The notes beneath the pieces are model-generated. The model did not search any database and was not told the DNA's origin. It saw only the letters and a program-made list of their open reading frames with translations. This document shows, piece by piece, positions 34,265 to 44,539 of a stretch of 64,000 bases of DNA (position 1 is its first letter; each line of letters opens with the position of its first letter). Origin of the DNA: Bubalus kerabau (lineage: Eukaryota; Chordata; Mammalia; Artiodactyla; Bovidae); contig NC_073630.1 of assembly GCF_029407905.1 (NCBI RefSeq), positions 51,175,001 to 51,239,000 of the forward strand, in the 5' to 3' direction. Both the position numbers and the translations under genes were made by a program.

Positions 34265-34776
34265 TAGTATGTTAACTTATCTGAATGGTCACAGTCTCTC
34301 CTTGGGTACAACACAGGGTCTTCCTGACTACTGTTCCTCTTCTCAGTTTCCTTTCTGCTTAACCTACTCTTGAGTCATTTCTTCTGGTTCAGGAACATCT
34401 GCTCCTGAATCTTACTGGCACTTTCCCTTGATTAGGCTAGGTGCTCTCTTAAATACACCGTGACCCCCATGCCTTCCTTTCTCATAGTAGCCATGCCAAA
34501 CTATACTCCTTTGTCTTCCTCACTGGGCTCTTTGAACAAAAGAGTTGTATGCAATAAATCTTTAAAGTCCTGGGAATATCTATGGCCTTGTCTATGCTTA
34601 GTCAGCATTTGTTGAATTAACAAGCATATTCCCTGATTTTGATGTTTCTGTAAAATACTTTTCTAGAAACAGAAGGCATGAGGATTATCCTAACTGTGTA
34701 GGAATTTAAGAAAATTAAGGACATTAGCAACTTTTTATGCATACTCTATGTCTCATTTGTTTATATTATCACATTA
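34265..34776. other. No gene or repeat recognised
   Basis: Unassigned interval; nothing supportable on either strand. Confidence 0.4.
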
Positions 34777-34786
34777 TGCCCCAGAA

Positions 34787-34996
34787 AATGAAAAGTGAAA
34801 GTCATTCAGTGGTGTCTGACTCTTTGCAGCCCCATGGACTCTAGCCCATCAGGCTCCTCTGTCCATGGAATTCTGTAGGCAAGAATACTAGAGTGGGTAG
34901 CCATTCCCTTCTCCAGGGATCTTCCCAATCCAGAGATCTAATCTGGTTCTCCTTCACTGCAGGCAGATTCCTTATCATCTGAGCCACCATGGAAGC
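34787..34996 (-). mobile_element. Bov-tA SINE with 10-bp target-site duplication
   Basis: A reversed Bov-tA runs from 'aaagtgaaagtcattcag' to 'catctgagccaccatggaag'. The 10-bp tgccccagaa is repeated at 34777-34786 and 34997-35006. Confidence 0.92.
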
Positions 34997-35006
34997 TGCC
35001 CCAGAA

Positions 35007-35450
35007 CAACTGTAAATTGAGATAGTTCTCATTTCACAATGAGCAAACTAAGACTGAGAGCTTAATAATCTGGACTCAGGTTGTTCTGGTTTAGGTGATA
35101 TTGCAGCAGAAAATTATCTGTTATTATTATTCTTATTTGAAGGCTTGTCGGGGTAATAAAGAGTGGAGCTGGCTGATTTCATCTGAGCATATGGAGGGAA
35201 GCAGACACTTCACAATACTTAGGTCTCCACATCCCTTTCTATATGATGGTGGCTCCTGCTCTCCTTAAATCTAGCTTTTGAAATCGTATATCAGAGCTTG
35301 GAAACAGGATAGTGTTATGCATTTTTAGCTCCCTAAAGCATCATCTGCTAGTGTCTTCCCTGGCCAGTTTAGATGCTGGTCACCATGAAGGCCAGTCACA
35401 AATAGTGAATCCTCAAACACATCAAGTGATAGCACTTTAAAAAATGCACA
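35007..35450. other. No gene or repeat recognised
   Basis: Unassigned interval before an L1 fragment. Confidence 0.4.
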
Positions 35451-35452
35451 GA

Positions 35453-36400
35453 CTCATGACCAATAATTATAGTCTACAATTGGAAACAGTCCAGGTGTCC
35501 TTCAACAAGAGGTTGGATAAAATGGAATGAAAAAAGACAAGCATACATACAATTACAGAGATAAGCCTCAAAAAAATTTATATTGAATTAAAAAAAAAGT
35601 ATAGTAGTTTCCTATTGCTGCTGCTACAAACATAGTTGAATAAAGCAAAGCAAATGTGTTACCTTACAGTTCTGGAGGTAAATCTAAAATGAATCTCACT
35701 GGGCAAAAATCAGTGGTGTTGGCAGCTGTATTCCTGCCTATAGGCTCTAGGGAATAATTTATTTTCCTACCTTTTCCAGCTTCTAAAGACTTCCCACATT
35801 CCTTGGCTCATGACTCCCTTAAACCTTCAAAGCCAGCAATGTTCAGTCAACCCTTTCTGATGATGCCATTTCTTTGGTTTTCTGATACTTCTGTCTCAGT
35901 CTTCCACATTTAGGAGCCTTTGTAATTATATTGTGCCCACCCAGATAATCCAGGATAACTTCCCTGTTTCAAAGTCAGCTAATTAGCAACCATGATCCCA
36001 TGTATTACTTCAATTACTCCTGTCATCTTACTATGTAACATGACATGTACACAGATTTTAGGGTTTACGAGGTGGGCATTTTGGGGAGCCATTATACTAT
36101 CTACCGTTAACAGTCCTCCACAGAGGAACATATACTTATGACTCTTTTCAATACGATTCAGAAACAGGCAAAACTAATCTTTGTTGAGAAAAGCATGGAA
36201 CAGTTGTTATTTTTGGGCTTAGGTGCAGAGATTGATTGGAAAGAGGTATTAGGCAACATTCTGGAATGATGTTAATGTTCTTTACTTTGATAAAAATTTT
36301 TATTACATAAGTATATAAACTTGCCAAAAATCAATGTCATATATATATATATATGTAATTTTATTATGTGTAAATTTTACCTCAAAAAGAAAAAATACCG
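35453..36400 (+). mobile_element. Old L1 3' end split by a MaLR-type LTR
   Basis: The distal ORF2 text 'acaattggaaacagtccagg' and 'gtgtccttcaacaagaggtt' lies at 35470-35520. It stops near 35604 and resumes after 36110 with the 3' UTR phrases 'gaaacaggcaaaactaatct', 'attctggaatgatgttaatg' and 'aaattttacctcaaaaaga'. An antisense LTR occupies 35605-36110. A short (AT)n run lies near 36335. Confidence 0.65.
35605..36110 (-). mobile_element. MaLR-type (MLT1-like) LTR, antisense, inside an L1
   Basis: In reversed order: 'tagtttcctattgctgctgc', 'cttacagttctggaggtaaa', 'ccttttccagcttctaaaga', 'cccacccagataatccagga' and 'gggagccattatactatcta'. Its closest relatives here are the plus-strand copies at 28665 and 32628. 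It is non-coding. Confidence 0.65.
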
Positions 36401-36404
36401 AAAG

Positions 36405-36665
36405 CGACTTTCAAACTCTTGTAAATGGGGTCCATGCATAAATACTTAGGGGAAAGTGCATTGATGTCTGCAGCTTGGTAAGAAATACAGTGAAAACTGG
36501 ATAAATAGGCAAGTAGGGGGATGGATGGATAATAGTACGTGCTAAATCAAGTAAACTAAAATGTTAGTTGTTGATGGAAGTAGGTTAGTTTTAGGTCTAT
36601 ATATTTATTATAAAATCATTTCAATTTTCTGTATGTTTAAAAAGGATCATAATAAAATATAGAGG
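36405..36665 (+). mobile_element. Second L1 3' UTR fragment
   Basis: 'aaatacttaggggaaagtgc', 'attgatgtctgcagcttggt', 'ttattataaaatcatttcaa' and 'ttttctgtatgtttaaaaag' followed by 'ataataaaat' resemble another old L1 3' end. It abuts the L1 above. Confidence 0.5.
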
Positions 36666-36669
36666 AAAA

Positions 36670-37035
36670 TGCATTGGGGTGGTGAGGCTGTGTACCACTT
36701 CTGGACCATATTCCTATTTGCTCTATTTTCCTCCTGGGTACTGAGGTTGGATGACATTGCAGCACTCAGATTAAAGGACAGATTGATCCTTACCAAGTTG
36801 AGGAGCTCACTGTGACCCCAACGCTCTCCTGCTATTTTTGAAACTTAGATGGAAAAATGATTTAATCCTACTTCACACTGGTACCCCATTCAAACCTTTC
36901 AAAATTAATCCTTTTGACTCTCAACACTGGCGAGATGATTGTGTGCATGAGGATGGGGAGACGGGTGCTGGAGTTGTGTGGGTGGGTGTTGGGTACATAT
37001 GGATAATCAGGAATTTATTCTAGAGAACCCAAAAC
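36670..37035. other. No gene or repeat recognised
   Basis: Unassigned interval; the 61-codon frame at 36838-37023 shows no domain. Confidence 0.4.
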
Positions 37036-37037
37036 AT

Positions 37038-37240
37038 GCTTTCCAGGTGGTGCTAGTGGTAAAGAACCTGCCTGCCAATGCAGGATTGCCAGTGCATCTC
37101 TGGGTCAGGAAAATCCCCTGGAGAAGGAAATGACAACCCACTCCAGTATTCTTGCCTGGAGAATCCCATGGGCAAAGAAGCCTGGCAAACTACAGTCCAT
37201 AGGGTCACAGTCAGACACAACTGAAGTGACTTAGCATGCA
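37038..37240 (+). mobile_element. Bov-tA SINE (Bov-tA2-like)
   Basis: Head 'gctttccaggtggtgctagt', body 'aaaatcccctggagaaggaa', end 'cagacacaactgaagtgact'. A (CTG)4 run lies just downstream at about 37258. Confidence 0.9.
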
Positions 37241-37244
37241 CCAC

Positions 37245-38811
37245 AGACTCTCAAAACTGCTGCTGCTGCTGTGCTTACTAAAGGAAGCCATAGCAAAGCT
37301 GATTCCTATTACTCTCCAACAGAGATTGTGTCTGAGAGGAGAAGACAGAGACTCACTGTCTCTCTGTGAGAGAAATCTCTGCCACTTTATTCCATTCAGC
37401 CTCTTTGAGACCTGCATGCCAACCCATTCATTTGTCACATTAGGCTCCAGTGGAGCGTGTGGACAGCACATTACACTCTCATGAAGGATATCCATCTTTT
37501 ACCCTATTGCAACTAGCCATGCATTTGGGTATGCCCTTTGGAACGTTCTAAAATGTGCCCTCATCTTCAGAGCATCTCAACTGATTTCTCCAAGTGCCGA
37601 ACAGTCCCTTTCTCTGGTGGATGTACGTAAGCTTCTACGCACACGTGCAGCTTCTTATCATATATTTAATGTGTGTGCCTCTATGCTTTCCATAGGGCTA
37701 CATCTCAATCTGATTTTTTTTAAAAGAATAATTTTACCATTTGTATCTACCTATCTATCTGAAGATAGATAGATATTTTGTTTTAAAACACATTTACTTT
37801 TGTTTGTGAAGATTCAAGATGTGATCTCAGGACCTTAAAAAATCTCTAGTCTGAATTAGGCCTTCTATGTCAAAACTGTAAGGTCAATAGCATGGGGTCC
37901 TTAAAACCACATTCTCATTTGTCTGCAACCACGTGACATGCATCACCCTCCCCACTCCTCCAGACATGACGAGTACCGTAACTAAGATAACATCACTACT
38001 AATAAGATGGAACTTTCCCCTTGACACTGAGCTTAGCAACTCTCCACAGTCCAGATAAATTCAATGCTTTTATATGAAAATCCAGGCCCGGTAAAAACAC
38101 AGCCTTGCTTGTCCCTGGTGGTGCTCTGGTTGACAGTTGTTCATGGATGATAAATTGCTTTGATTCCAGAGAGTGGCAAAGGCTGCTACTTAAGTTGAAA
38201 CTTGTGAAAATACCGGTACCTACTTTGCTCACATGCAGTTAACATCTAATTATTCTTTGCAGGTTTCTTTTCCCCTTTGTCCCTCTCTGATTCAAGCAAC
38301 AAGTTGGTTTCTCTACTGTTAAATTGCAAATCCAGCAATGGTGATATTTTTGTCAGCTTCAACTTACCTTTCTTAAATGACTGATTACTTTGTTTATATT
38401 TCTCCTCAAATTCTTCTTTGTTTCCTTTCCTATTTCTTTGATTGAAGCTTTATTGCAAATGAAACTTACTCATTTTTTTTTCTTGTTGGTATACTTACTT
38501 TGCAAGAAGCTTAGAATAATCTAATGGTTGGTTGGATTCAAGCAGATATGCCTAATTTTTCCTTGATACAGAAATGTGTATTCAGTTTAAGTCCCTGGCT
38601 CATTTATTATTTTATTGATTCCACATTCACTATAATTTCACATGTGCACTTGCTGAGTATTTTCAGATACTTATAATTCCTTTCAATCATATTAACAATA
38701 AACCTAAACTTTAATAACTGTAATACTTGATAGAATACAGTAGGTCATAATGGAAAGAGTTTTTATGTATAAGAAAGGAAGGGCCATAAAGGAAAAGGGT
38801 AAGAGAAGACC
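37245..38811. other. 1.6-kb stretch without genes
   Basis: A 10-bp-arm inverted repeat (ctatctatct, two-base loop, then its complement) lies at 37751-37772. The frames at 37211-37495 and 37236-37484 overlap on opposite strands, and the frame at 37999-38232 has no domain. I see no repeat family. Confidence 0.4.
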
Positions 38812-38840
38812 TCTGTGTGTGTGTGTGTGTGTGTGTGTGT
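38812..38840. repeat. (TG)n microsatellite
   Basis: A TG dinucleotide run of about 29 bp, following 'gacctc'. Confidence 0.96.
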
Positions 38841-39326
38841 ATTTCAGAGACTGGCTCCAAGGACTTTGGAAGCTGAGAAATCCCAGAGCCTAAGGTAGGC
38901 AACCTGGAGACTCAGGAGAGGTCATGATCTAGCTGCAGTCCAAAAGTTGGCAGACTTGAGATCCAAGATATGATGTTTCAGTTTGCATTTGAACACAGGA
39001 AAAAACTGATGCCCCAGCTTATGACATCAGATAGGAGGAATTCCATCATGGTTGCAGGAGAATTAGTCATTTTCTTCTATTCAGACCTTCAGGTGATTGG
39101 ATAGGGATCACACACATTAGGGAGAATGACCTGCTTTACTCAGTTTACCAACTCAAGTGTTCATCTCCTCTAAAAACATCCTCATAGATGTACCTGGAAT
39201 ACATACTTCACCAAATATCTAGGTACCCTGTGGCCCTTCTCCTCGTGTTTCTTATCTAGACTAGTAGTTCTACCATTCTACTCATCACAGTGCATCATTC
39301 ATTTTAAATCCTCCTCACAACTATAT
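38841..39326. other. No gene or repeat recognised
   Basis: Unassigned interval between the (TG)n tract and the DNA transposon relic. Confidence 0.4.
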
Positions 39327-39520
39327 GGGGTGTCTCCACCCACTAGGCCACAGACTGGGACTGGTATCGGTCCATGGCCTGTTAGGAACAGGGCCTTGTA
39401 GCAGGAGATGAGCAGCGGATGAAACTGAAAACTGAAACCATCCCTGCCCCCGCTTCTGTCCGAGGAAAAATTGTCTATTGGGAAGCCAGTCCCTGGTGCC
39501 AAAAAGATTGGGGACCGCTG
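39327..39520. mobile_element. Small hAT-like DNA transposon relic (internally deleted)
   Basis: One end reads 'gggtgtctccaccc...', then 'tggtatcggtccatggcctg'. The other reads 'ccctggtgccaaaaagattg' followed by 'gggaccgctg'. The ends are approximate inverted repeats (reversed right end 'cagcggtccccaat'). A ctatat lies just outside each end and may be part of an 8-bp duplication. Longer family members have a central region that is missing here. It is non-autonomous; the frames on both strands are not genes. Confidence 0.55.
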
Positions 39521-39524
39521 TCCT

Positions 39525-40194
39525 ATATAACCATTCCTATTAGTTCTCCTTTCCATGTTATTAATTATCCATTAGATCAGCTCATTATTACTTTATACCT
39601 CAGTAATTATCATTGTAATAGCTTCTTAATTATTGTCATTGACTCTTTAATGTTCCCATTGCTTCCAGAATTATAAAAATACTTTGATGCTTCCTTGATG
39701 GCATTTTAGGTTCCAGAGAAAACAGCAAGAATCATGAATCTGAGGAATTATGCTGAGCACAGCTGTCCTGGGACTTGTTGAAGCATAGATGCTCTTTCAT
39801 GGTGGCACAAAACAATCAAATGCAAAAGGACTCTACATCATGTTTCAGGAAAGGATACATGCAAGTGGTTTTTAGCCATGGTTCAAAGGTGTGTGAAGAA
39901 GAAATTTTCATGAGGAAGAAAATCATGCATTCAAATGCTGGGGTGACTAGTCTGCACACAATGAATTAATACATGTGTAGTAGAACTGGTGCTGTGAGCA
40001 GTGTGGGGGTAGAAGGCACTAACTTGAAGGTAAAAGGGAGGGTATGGCAAGGTAGAACATATAAGGCTGAGATGAGCAGGCAAGGTTGTGTCTCATTTGT
40101 CATACCAGCCATGCTAATTCATTGCTTATAAAACATATCCCATGTTTGTATCATAATAAACACATGCATTGGTATTTTTTATACAGTTAGTTTT
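39525..40194. other. No gene or repeat recognised
   Basis: The frame at 39775-39969 has no domain. Unassigned DNA. Confidence 0.4.
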
Positions 40195-40202
40195 AAATCT
40201 CA

Positions 40203-40777
40203 GATGGTGACTGTAGCCATGAAATTAAAAGATGCTTGCTCCTTGGAAGAAAAGCTATGACCAACCTGGAAAGCACATTAAAAAGCAGAGACATTACTTT
40301 GCTGACAAAGGTCCATCTAATCAAGGCTATGGTTTTTCCAGTAGTCATGTATGGATGTGAGAGTTGGACTATAAAGAAACCTGAGCACTGAAGAATTGAT
40401 GCTTTTGTGTTAGAGAAGACTCTTGAGAATCCCTTGGACTGCAAGGAGATCCAACCAGTTCATCCTAAAGGAAATCAATCCTGAATATTCATTGGAAGGA
40501 CTGATGTTGAAGCTGAAACTCCAATACTTCGGCCACATGATGGGAAGAACTGACTCATTTGAAAAGACGCTGATGCTGGGAAAGATTGATGGCAGGAGGA
40601 CGATGGAGGATGAGATGGTTGGATGGCATCACTGACACGATGGACGTGAATTTGAGTTGGGTCTGGGAGTTGGTGATAGACAGGGAAGCCTGGCATGCTG
40701 CAGTCCATGGGGCCACAAAGACTGAGCAACTGAAGTCGTGTCCGACTGAGCAACTGAACTGAACCAAACTGAGCTTC
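40203..40777 (+). mobile_element. BovB LINE 3' fragment with 8-bp target-site duplication and a tail rearrangement
   Basis: It starts at 'gatggtgactgtagccatga' and ends at 'gaactgaaccaaactgagctt'. The 8-bp aaatctca occurs at 40195-40202 and 40778-40785. It encodes a degraded C-terminal region (e.g. 'LKLKLQYFGHMM' in the frame at 40423-40635). Near the 3' end, 40721-40747 departs from every sister copy: a 14-bp segment is inverted and 13 bp are duplicated. Confidence 0.92.
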
Positions 40778-41025
40778 AAATCTCATCTTACGTACACCAT
40801 TTAGTAACTAAAACACTCTGAGAGTTGTTTTAGGTCTCTAGGTCTATTATTTTATCTATTACATTGGAATAATAATGTTATCTTTGCAGTGTTTCTCTGA
40901 AAAAGTTCATTATGTGAATATCACATCATACCCATTAGGATGTCTAGTATACAACAAACAAACAATAACAGGTTAGTGAGGATGTGGAAAACTTGTGTAC
41001 TGCTGGTGGGGATGTGAAATGGTGC

Positions 41026-41089
41026 TGCTGCTGCTGCTGCTAAGTCACTTCAGTCGTGTCTGACTCTGTGCGACCCTGCAGACGGCAGC
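41026..41089 (-). mobile_element. BovA stub, 64 bp
   Basis: A reversed (AGC)n tail and 'aagtcacttcagtcgtgtct', up to 'gacggcag'. It is 5'-truncated and sits between 'aaatggtgc' and 'ctaccaatatgg' of the host L1. Confidence 0.8.
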
Positions 41090-41602
41090 TACCAATATGG
41101 AAAAGAGTATAGTGTTTTCTCAAAAAGATTAATAATAGGATTACCATATGATCCAGCGGTTGCAATTTGGGGTATTTAACTGAAAGAAGTGAATGTAAAG
41201 AGTGGAACAGATATTTGTAAACTCATGTTCAAAGCAGTGTCACTTATAACAAACTGAAGCAACCTAAATGTCCATCAACAGATGAATGGGTAAACAAGAC
41301 ATAGTATATGCATATAATGAAATAGTGTTAAAAATAGAATTCTGACACATACTACAACATGAATGAGATTTGAAGATACTATGCTAAGAGAAATGTTACT
41401 CACATAACAAATACTGTATGATTCCATTTATATGAGGTACCTAGATTAGTCAAACTCATGGATACAAAGTAGAATGGTATCAACAGTTCCAAGTGAAGAC
41501 TAGGGAAATGGAAGAGTAAGAAGTTTTCAATTAATGGCATGGAGTTTCAGTTTGGGGAGATGAAAAATTTTCTGGAGGGATGGTTGTGATAGTTACCAAA
41601 CA

Positions 41603-41604
<2 letters not shown>

Positions 41605-41642
<38 letters not shown>

Positions 41643-41665
41643 CAGATCAGATCAGATCAGATCAG
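41605..41665. repeat. (AC)n followed by (ATCAG)5
   Basis: An AC run at 41605-41639 is followed by five perfect atcag units at 41641-41665. The pentamer array is at the 3' terminus of the adjacent antisense BovB and is probably its tandem tail. Confidence 0.93.
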
Positions 41666-42706
41666 TTGCTCAGTCGTGTCCGACTCTTTGTGACCCCATG
41701 AATTGCAGCATGCCAGGCCTCCCTGTCCATCACCAACTCCCGGAGTTCACTCAGACTCACGTCCATCGAGTCAGTGATGCCATCCAGCCATCTCATCCTC
41801 TGTTGTCCCCTTCTCTTCTTGCCCTCAATCCCTCCCAGCATCAGAGTCTTTTCCAATGAGTCAACTCTTCGCATGAGGTGGCCAAAGTACTGGAGTTTCA
41901 GCTTTAGCATCATTCCTTCCAAAGAAATCCCAGGGCTGATCTCCTTCAGAATGGACTGGCTGGATCTCCTTGCAGTCCAAGGGACTCTCAAAGAGTCTTC
42001 TCCAACACCACAGTTCAAAAGCATCAATTTTTCGGCACTCACCCTTCTTCACAGTCCAACTCTCACATCCATACATGACCACAGGAAAAACCATAGCCTT
42101 GACTAGACGGACCTTTGTTGGCAAAGTAATGTCTCTGCTTTTGAATATGCTATCTGGGTTGGGCATAACTTTCCTTCCAAGGAGTAAGTGTCTTTTAATT
42201 TCATGGCTGCAGTCACCATCTGCAGTGATTTTGGAGCCCAGAAAAATAAAGTCTGACACTGTTTCCACTGTTTCCCATCTATTTCCCATGAAGTGATGGG
42301 ACCGGATGCCATGATCTTCATTTTCTGAATGAAGCTTTAAGCCAACTTTTTCACTCTCCTCTTTCACTTTCATCAAGAGGCTTTTTAGTTCCTCTTCACT
42401 TTCTGCCATAAGGGTGGTATCATCTGCATATCTGAGGTTATTAATGTTTCTCCCGGCAATCTTGATTCCAGCTTGTGTTTCTTCCAGTCCAGCGTTTCTC
42501 ATGATGTACTCTGCATAGAAGTTAAATAAACAGGGTGACAATATACAGCCTTGATGTACTCCTTTTCCTATTTGGAACCAGTCTGTTGTTCCATGTCCAG
42601 TTCTAACTGTTGCTTCCTGACCTGCATACAAATTTCTCAAGAGGCAGGTCAGGTGGTCTGGTATTCCCATCTCTTTCAGAATTTCCCACAGTTTATTGTG
42701 ACCCAC
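41662..42706 (-). pseudogene. BovB reverse transcriptase C-terminal part, one frameshift
   Basis: The frame at 41861-42706 keeps the YADD catalytic motif and 'SKITADGDCSHEIKRHLL'. The usual 'RQGCILSP' reads HQGCILSP. An extra base in the 'gagaagactctttgagag' region near 41995 moves the reading into another frame. The remaining C-terminus ('KLKLQYFGHLMRRVDSLEKT') continues there at 41662-42042. There is no start codon of its own and no function is expected. Confidence 0.88.
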
Positions 42707-42825
42707 ACAGTCAAAGGCTTTGGCATAGTCAATAAAGCAGAAATAGATGTTTTTCTGGAACTCTCTTGCTTTTTCTATGATCCAGCGGATGTTGGCAATT
42801 TGATCTCTGGTTCCTCTTCCTTTTC

Positions 42826-42830
<5 letters not shown>
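41666..42830 (-). mobile_element. BovB LINE, 1.17 kb, inserted in an L1 3' UTR
   Basis: The reversed 3' end starts 'ttgctcagtcgtgtccgact'. The element extends back to 'ggttcctcttccttttctaa', inside the reverse transcriptase region, then gives way to (AT)n. It is 5'-truncated. It is opposite in orientation to the BovB at 40203-40777, about 890 bp away. Confidence 0.92.
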
Positions 42831-42860
<30 letters not shown>

Positions 42861-42868
42861 TATATATA
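42828..42868. repeat. (AT)n microsatellite
   Basis: An AT alternating tract of about 30 bp, then 'agtatatatatatt', lies at the junction between the 5' break of BovB and the resumed L1. Confidence 0.93.
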
Positions 42869-42955
42869 TTTAATGCCACTGAACTATATACTTAAAAATG
42901 GTTAAGTTGGTAAATTTAGTAATATAAATCTTACTAAAGTAAAAAGTATAGGCTG

Positions 42956-43261
42956 TATGTAATACATATAAATCTCTGAATCAAGACCCATATGTAGCTG
43001 CTGTTCTTACACCACCTAATCCTAACCCAGGCTTCTGCCATTCTGTTCTTACACTCCATTCCCTTAATGGGCCATAACATGTTCATAGCTGTGCATGCCC
43101 TGTGCCATGTGTATTGATATCTTGATTTATACTGCGTTTGTCTTCCTCTTGTTATAGGTGGTTGTTGGCATTTGGTATCCTCCATCAGATGAAAAGCTCC
43201 TGGAATCCAGGATGCCTGATTCTCTGTTCTTCTCTTCCTGTGCCTAAGCATTCATTGTATT
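42956..43261. other. No gene or repeat recognised
   Basis: The opposite-strand frames at 42934-43251 and 43138-43485 are not supported. Unassigned DNA. Confidence 0.4.
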
Positions 43262-43262
43262 T

Positions 43263-43462
43263 CCCAGGTAGGTTAGTGGTTAAGAATCTGCCTGCCAATG
43301 CAGGAGGCTCAAAACACACAGGTTCAATCCCTGAGTCAGGAAGATCCCCTGGAGAAGGGAGGCAACCCACTCCAGTATTCTTGCCTGGAGAATTCCATGG
43401 ACAGAGGAATCTGGCAGGCTACAGTCCATGCGGTCACAAACAGTTGGACATGACTGAACACA
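43263..43462 (+). mobile_element. Bov-tA SINE (Bov-tA2-like)
   Basis: Head 'cccaggtaggttagtggtta', body 'gaagatcccctggagaaggg', end 'cagttggacatgactgaaca'. Confidence 0.88.
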
Positions 43463-43700
43463 CACTTCAGGCATTCACTAAATAGGCCTCTTGAAATGCG
43501 AGCCTCATTGAATAACCCTTGAGATTGGTTCTTGCTTCCCCTTGCTTTGTAAGAGACAGATTAAATTTACCAATAACTAAAGGACATTTTGTCTGGTTGA
43601 AAATAGTTTTGAAAAGGTTTGGCATTTTAATTTACTTGGAGATTTTTGTTACTCCCCACTTTCTCGTTTCCTTAGCGCCTAGACTTTAATACTGTTTACA

Positions 43701-43923
43701 CTGTGTATGTGCTAAGTTGCTTCAGTCCTGTCTGACTCTTTGAGACCCTATGGACTACAGCCCTCCAGGCTCCTCTGTCCATGGGATTCTCCAGGCAGGA
43801 ATACTGGAGTGGGTTGCCATGCCCTCCTCCATAGGATCTTCCCAACCCAGGGATCAAACCTGTGTCTCCTGCGACCCCTGCATTGCAGGTGGGTTTTTTA
43901 CTGCTGAACCACCTGGGAAGCCC
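43701..43923 (-). mobile_element. Bov-tA SINE with 10-bp target-site duplication
   Basis: A reversed Bov-tA runs from 'gtgctaagttgcttcagtcc' to 'gaaccacctgggaagccc'. The 10-bp actgtttaca occurs at 43691-43700 and 43924-43933. Confidence 0.92.
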
Positions 43924-43933
43924 ACTGTTTACA

Positions 43934-44325
43934 TTAGTACCACTTAAAGGATTAAAAGTTGATGTTGTATTTTCAATTTGGAAAAATATTTTAGTTTTTG
44001 TATTTGTAAGGATTCACAAACAGAACAATTTCTCTCAAGTGTATTAGCCAATGTTGATGGAGTAAGTGGCAGTCATAGAATAGGCAATCTATTAAAACAT
44101 CAAATATTTAAGGTGAACAACATCACTTAGCTGATCTCATTGTTACATAAATTGGAAATCCTATATAGCTGATGATGCATGGCAGAGACACAGGCCTCTC
44201 AAATCGCTCTACATACTTTTTATTATCCTTTGCAAGGTAACAAGCTACCCTGAAGGAGTAAGCACAATATCTCTAACAACGTTAGCTCTTGAACCTCACA
44301 CCTCATGATGTTTTGGTTCTAGACA
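43934..44325. other. No gene or repeat recognised
   Basis: Unassigned interval between two antisense SINEs. Confidence 0.4.
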
Positions 44326-44329
44326 TATG

Positions 44330-44532
44330 GAAAGTGAAAGTGTTAGCCATTCAGTCATGTCTGACTCTTTGTGATCTCATGGACTGTACCCCACCAGGTT
44401 CCTCTGTCCATGAGATTTCCCAGGCAAGAATACTGGAGTGGGTACCCATTCTCTTCTCCAGGGGATCTTCCTGACTCAGGGACCAAACCCAGGTCTCCCA
44501 CATTGCATGCATATTTTTTATTGTCTGAGCCA
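44330..44532 (-). mobile_element. Bov-tA SINE
   Basis: A reversed copy from 'gaaagtgaaagtgttagcca' to 'attgtctgagcc'. A short agacat on each side (near 44321 and 44533) is a possible target-site duplication. Confidence 0.88.
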
Positions 44533-44539
44533 GACATGC

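Larger units (their letters stand above)
40917..42955 (+). mobile_element. Old L1: distal ORF2 and 3' UTR, split by a BovA stub and by BovB
   Basis: ORF2 text at 40960-41020 ('ggttagtgaggatgtggaaa') continues after a BovA stub at 41090 ('accatatgatccagcggttg', 'aatgtccatcaacagatgaa', 'gtatgattccatttatatga'). The 3' UTR reaches 'gttgtgatagttaccaaaca' at about 41602. It resumes after the BovB with 'aatgccactgaactatatac' and 'ttaaaaatggttaagttggt' at 42873-42912. Three insertion or expansion events are nested in one old element. Confidence 0.75.
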
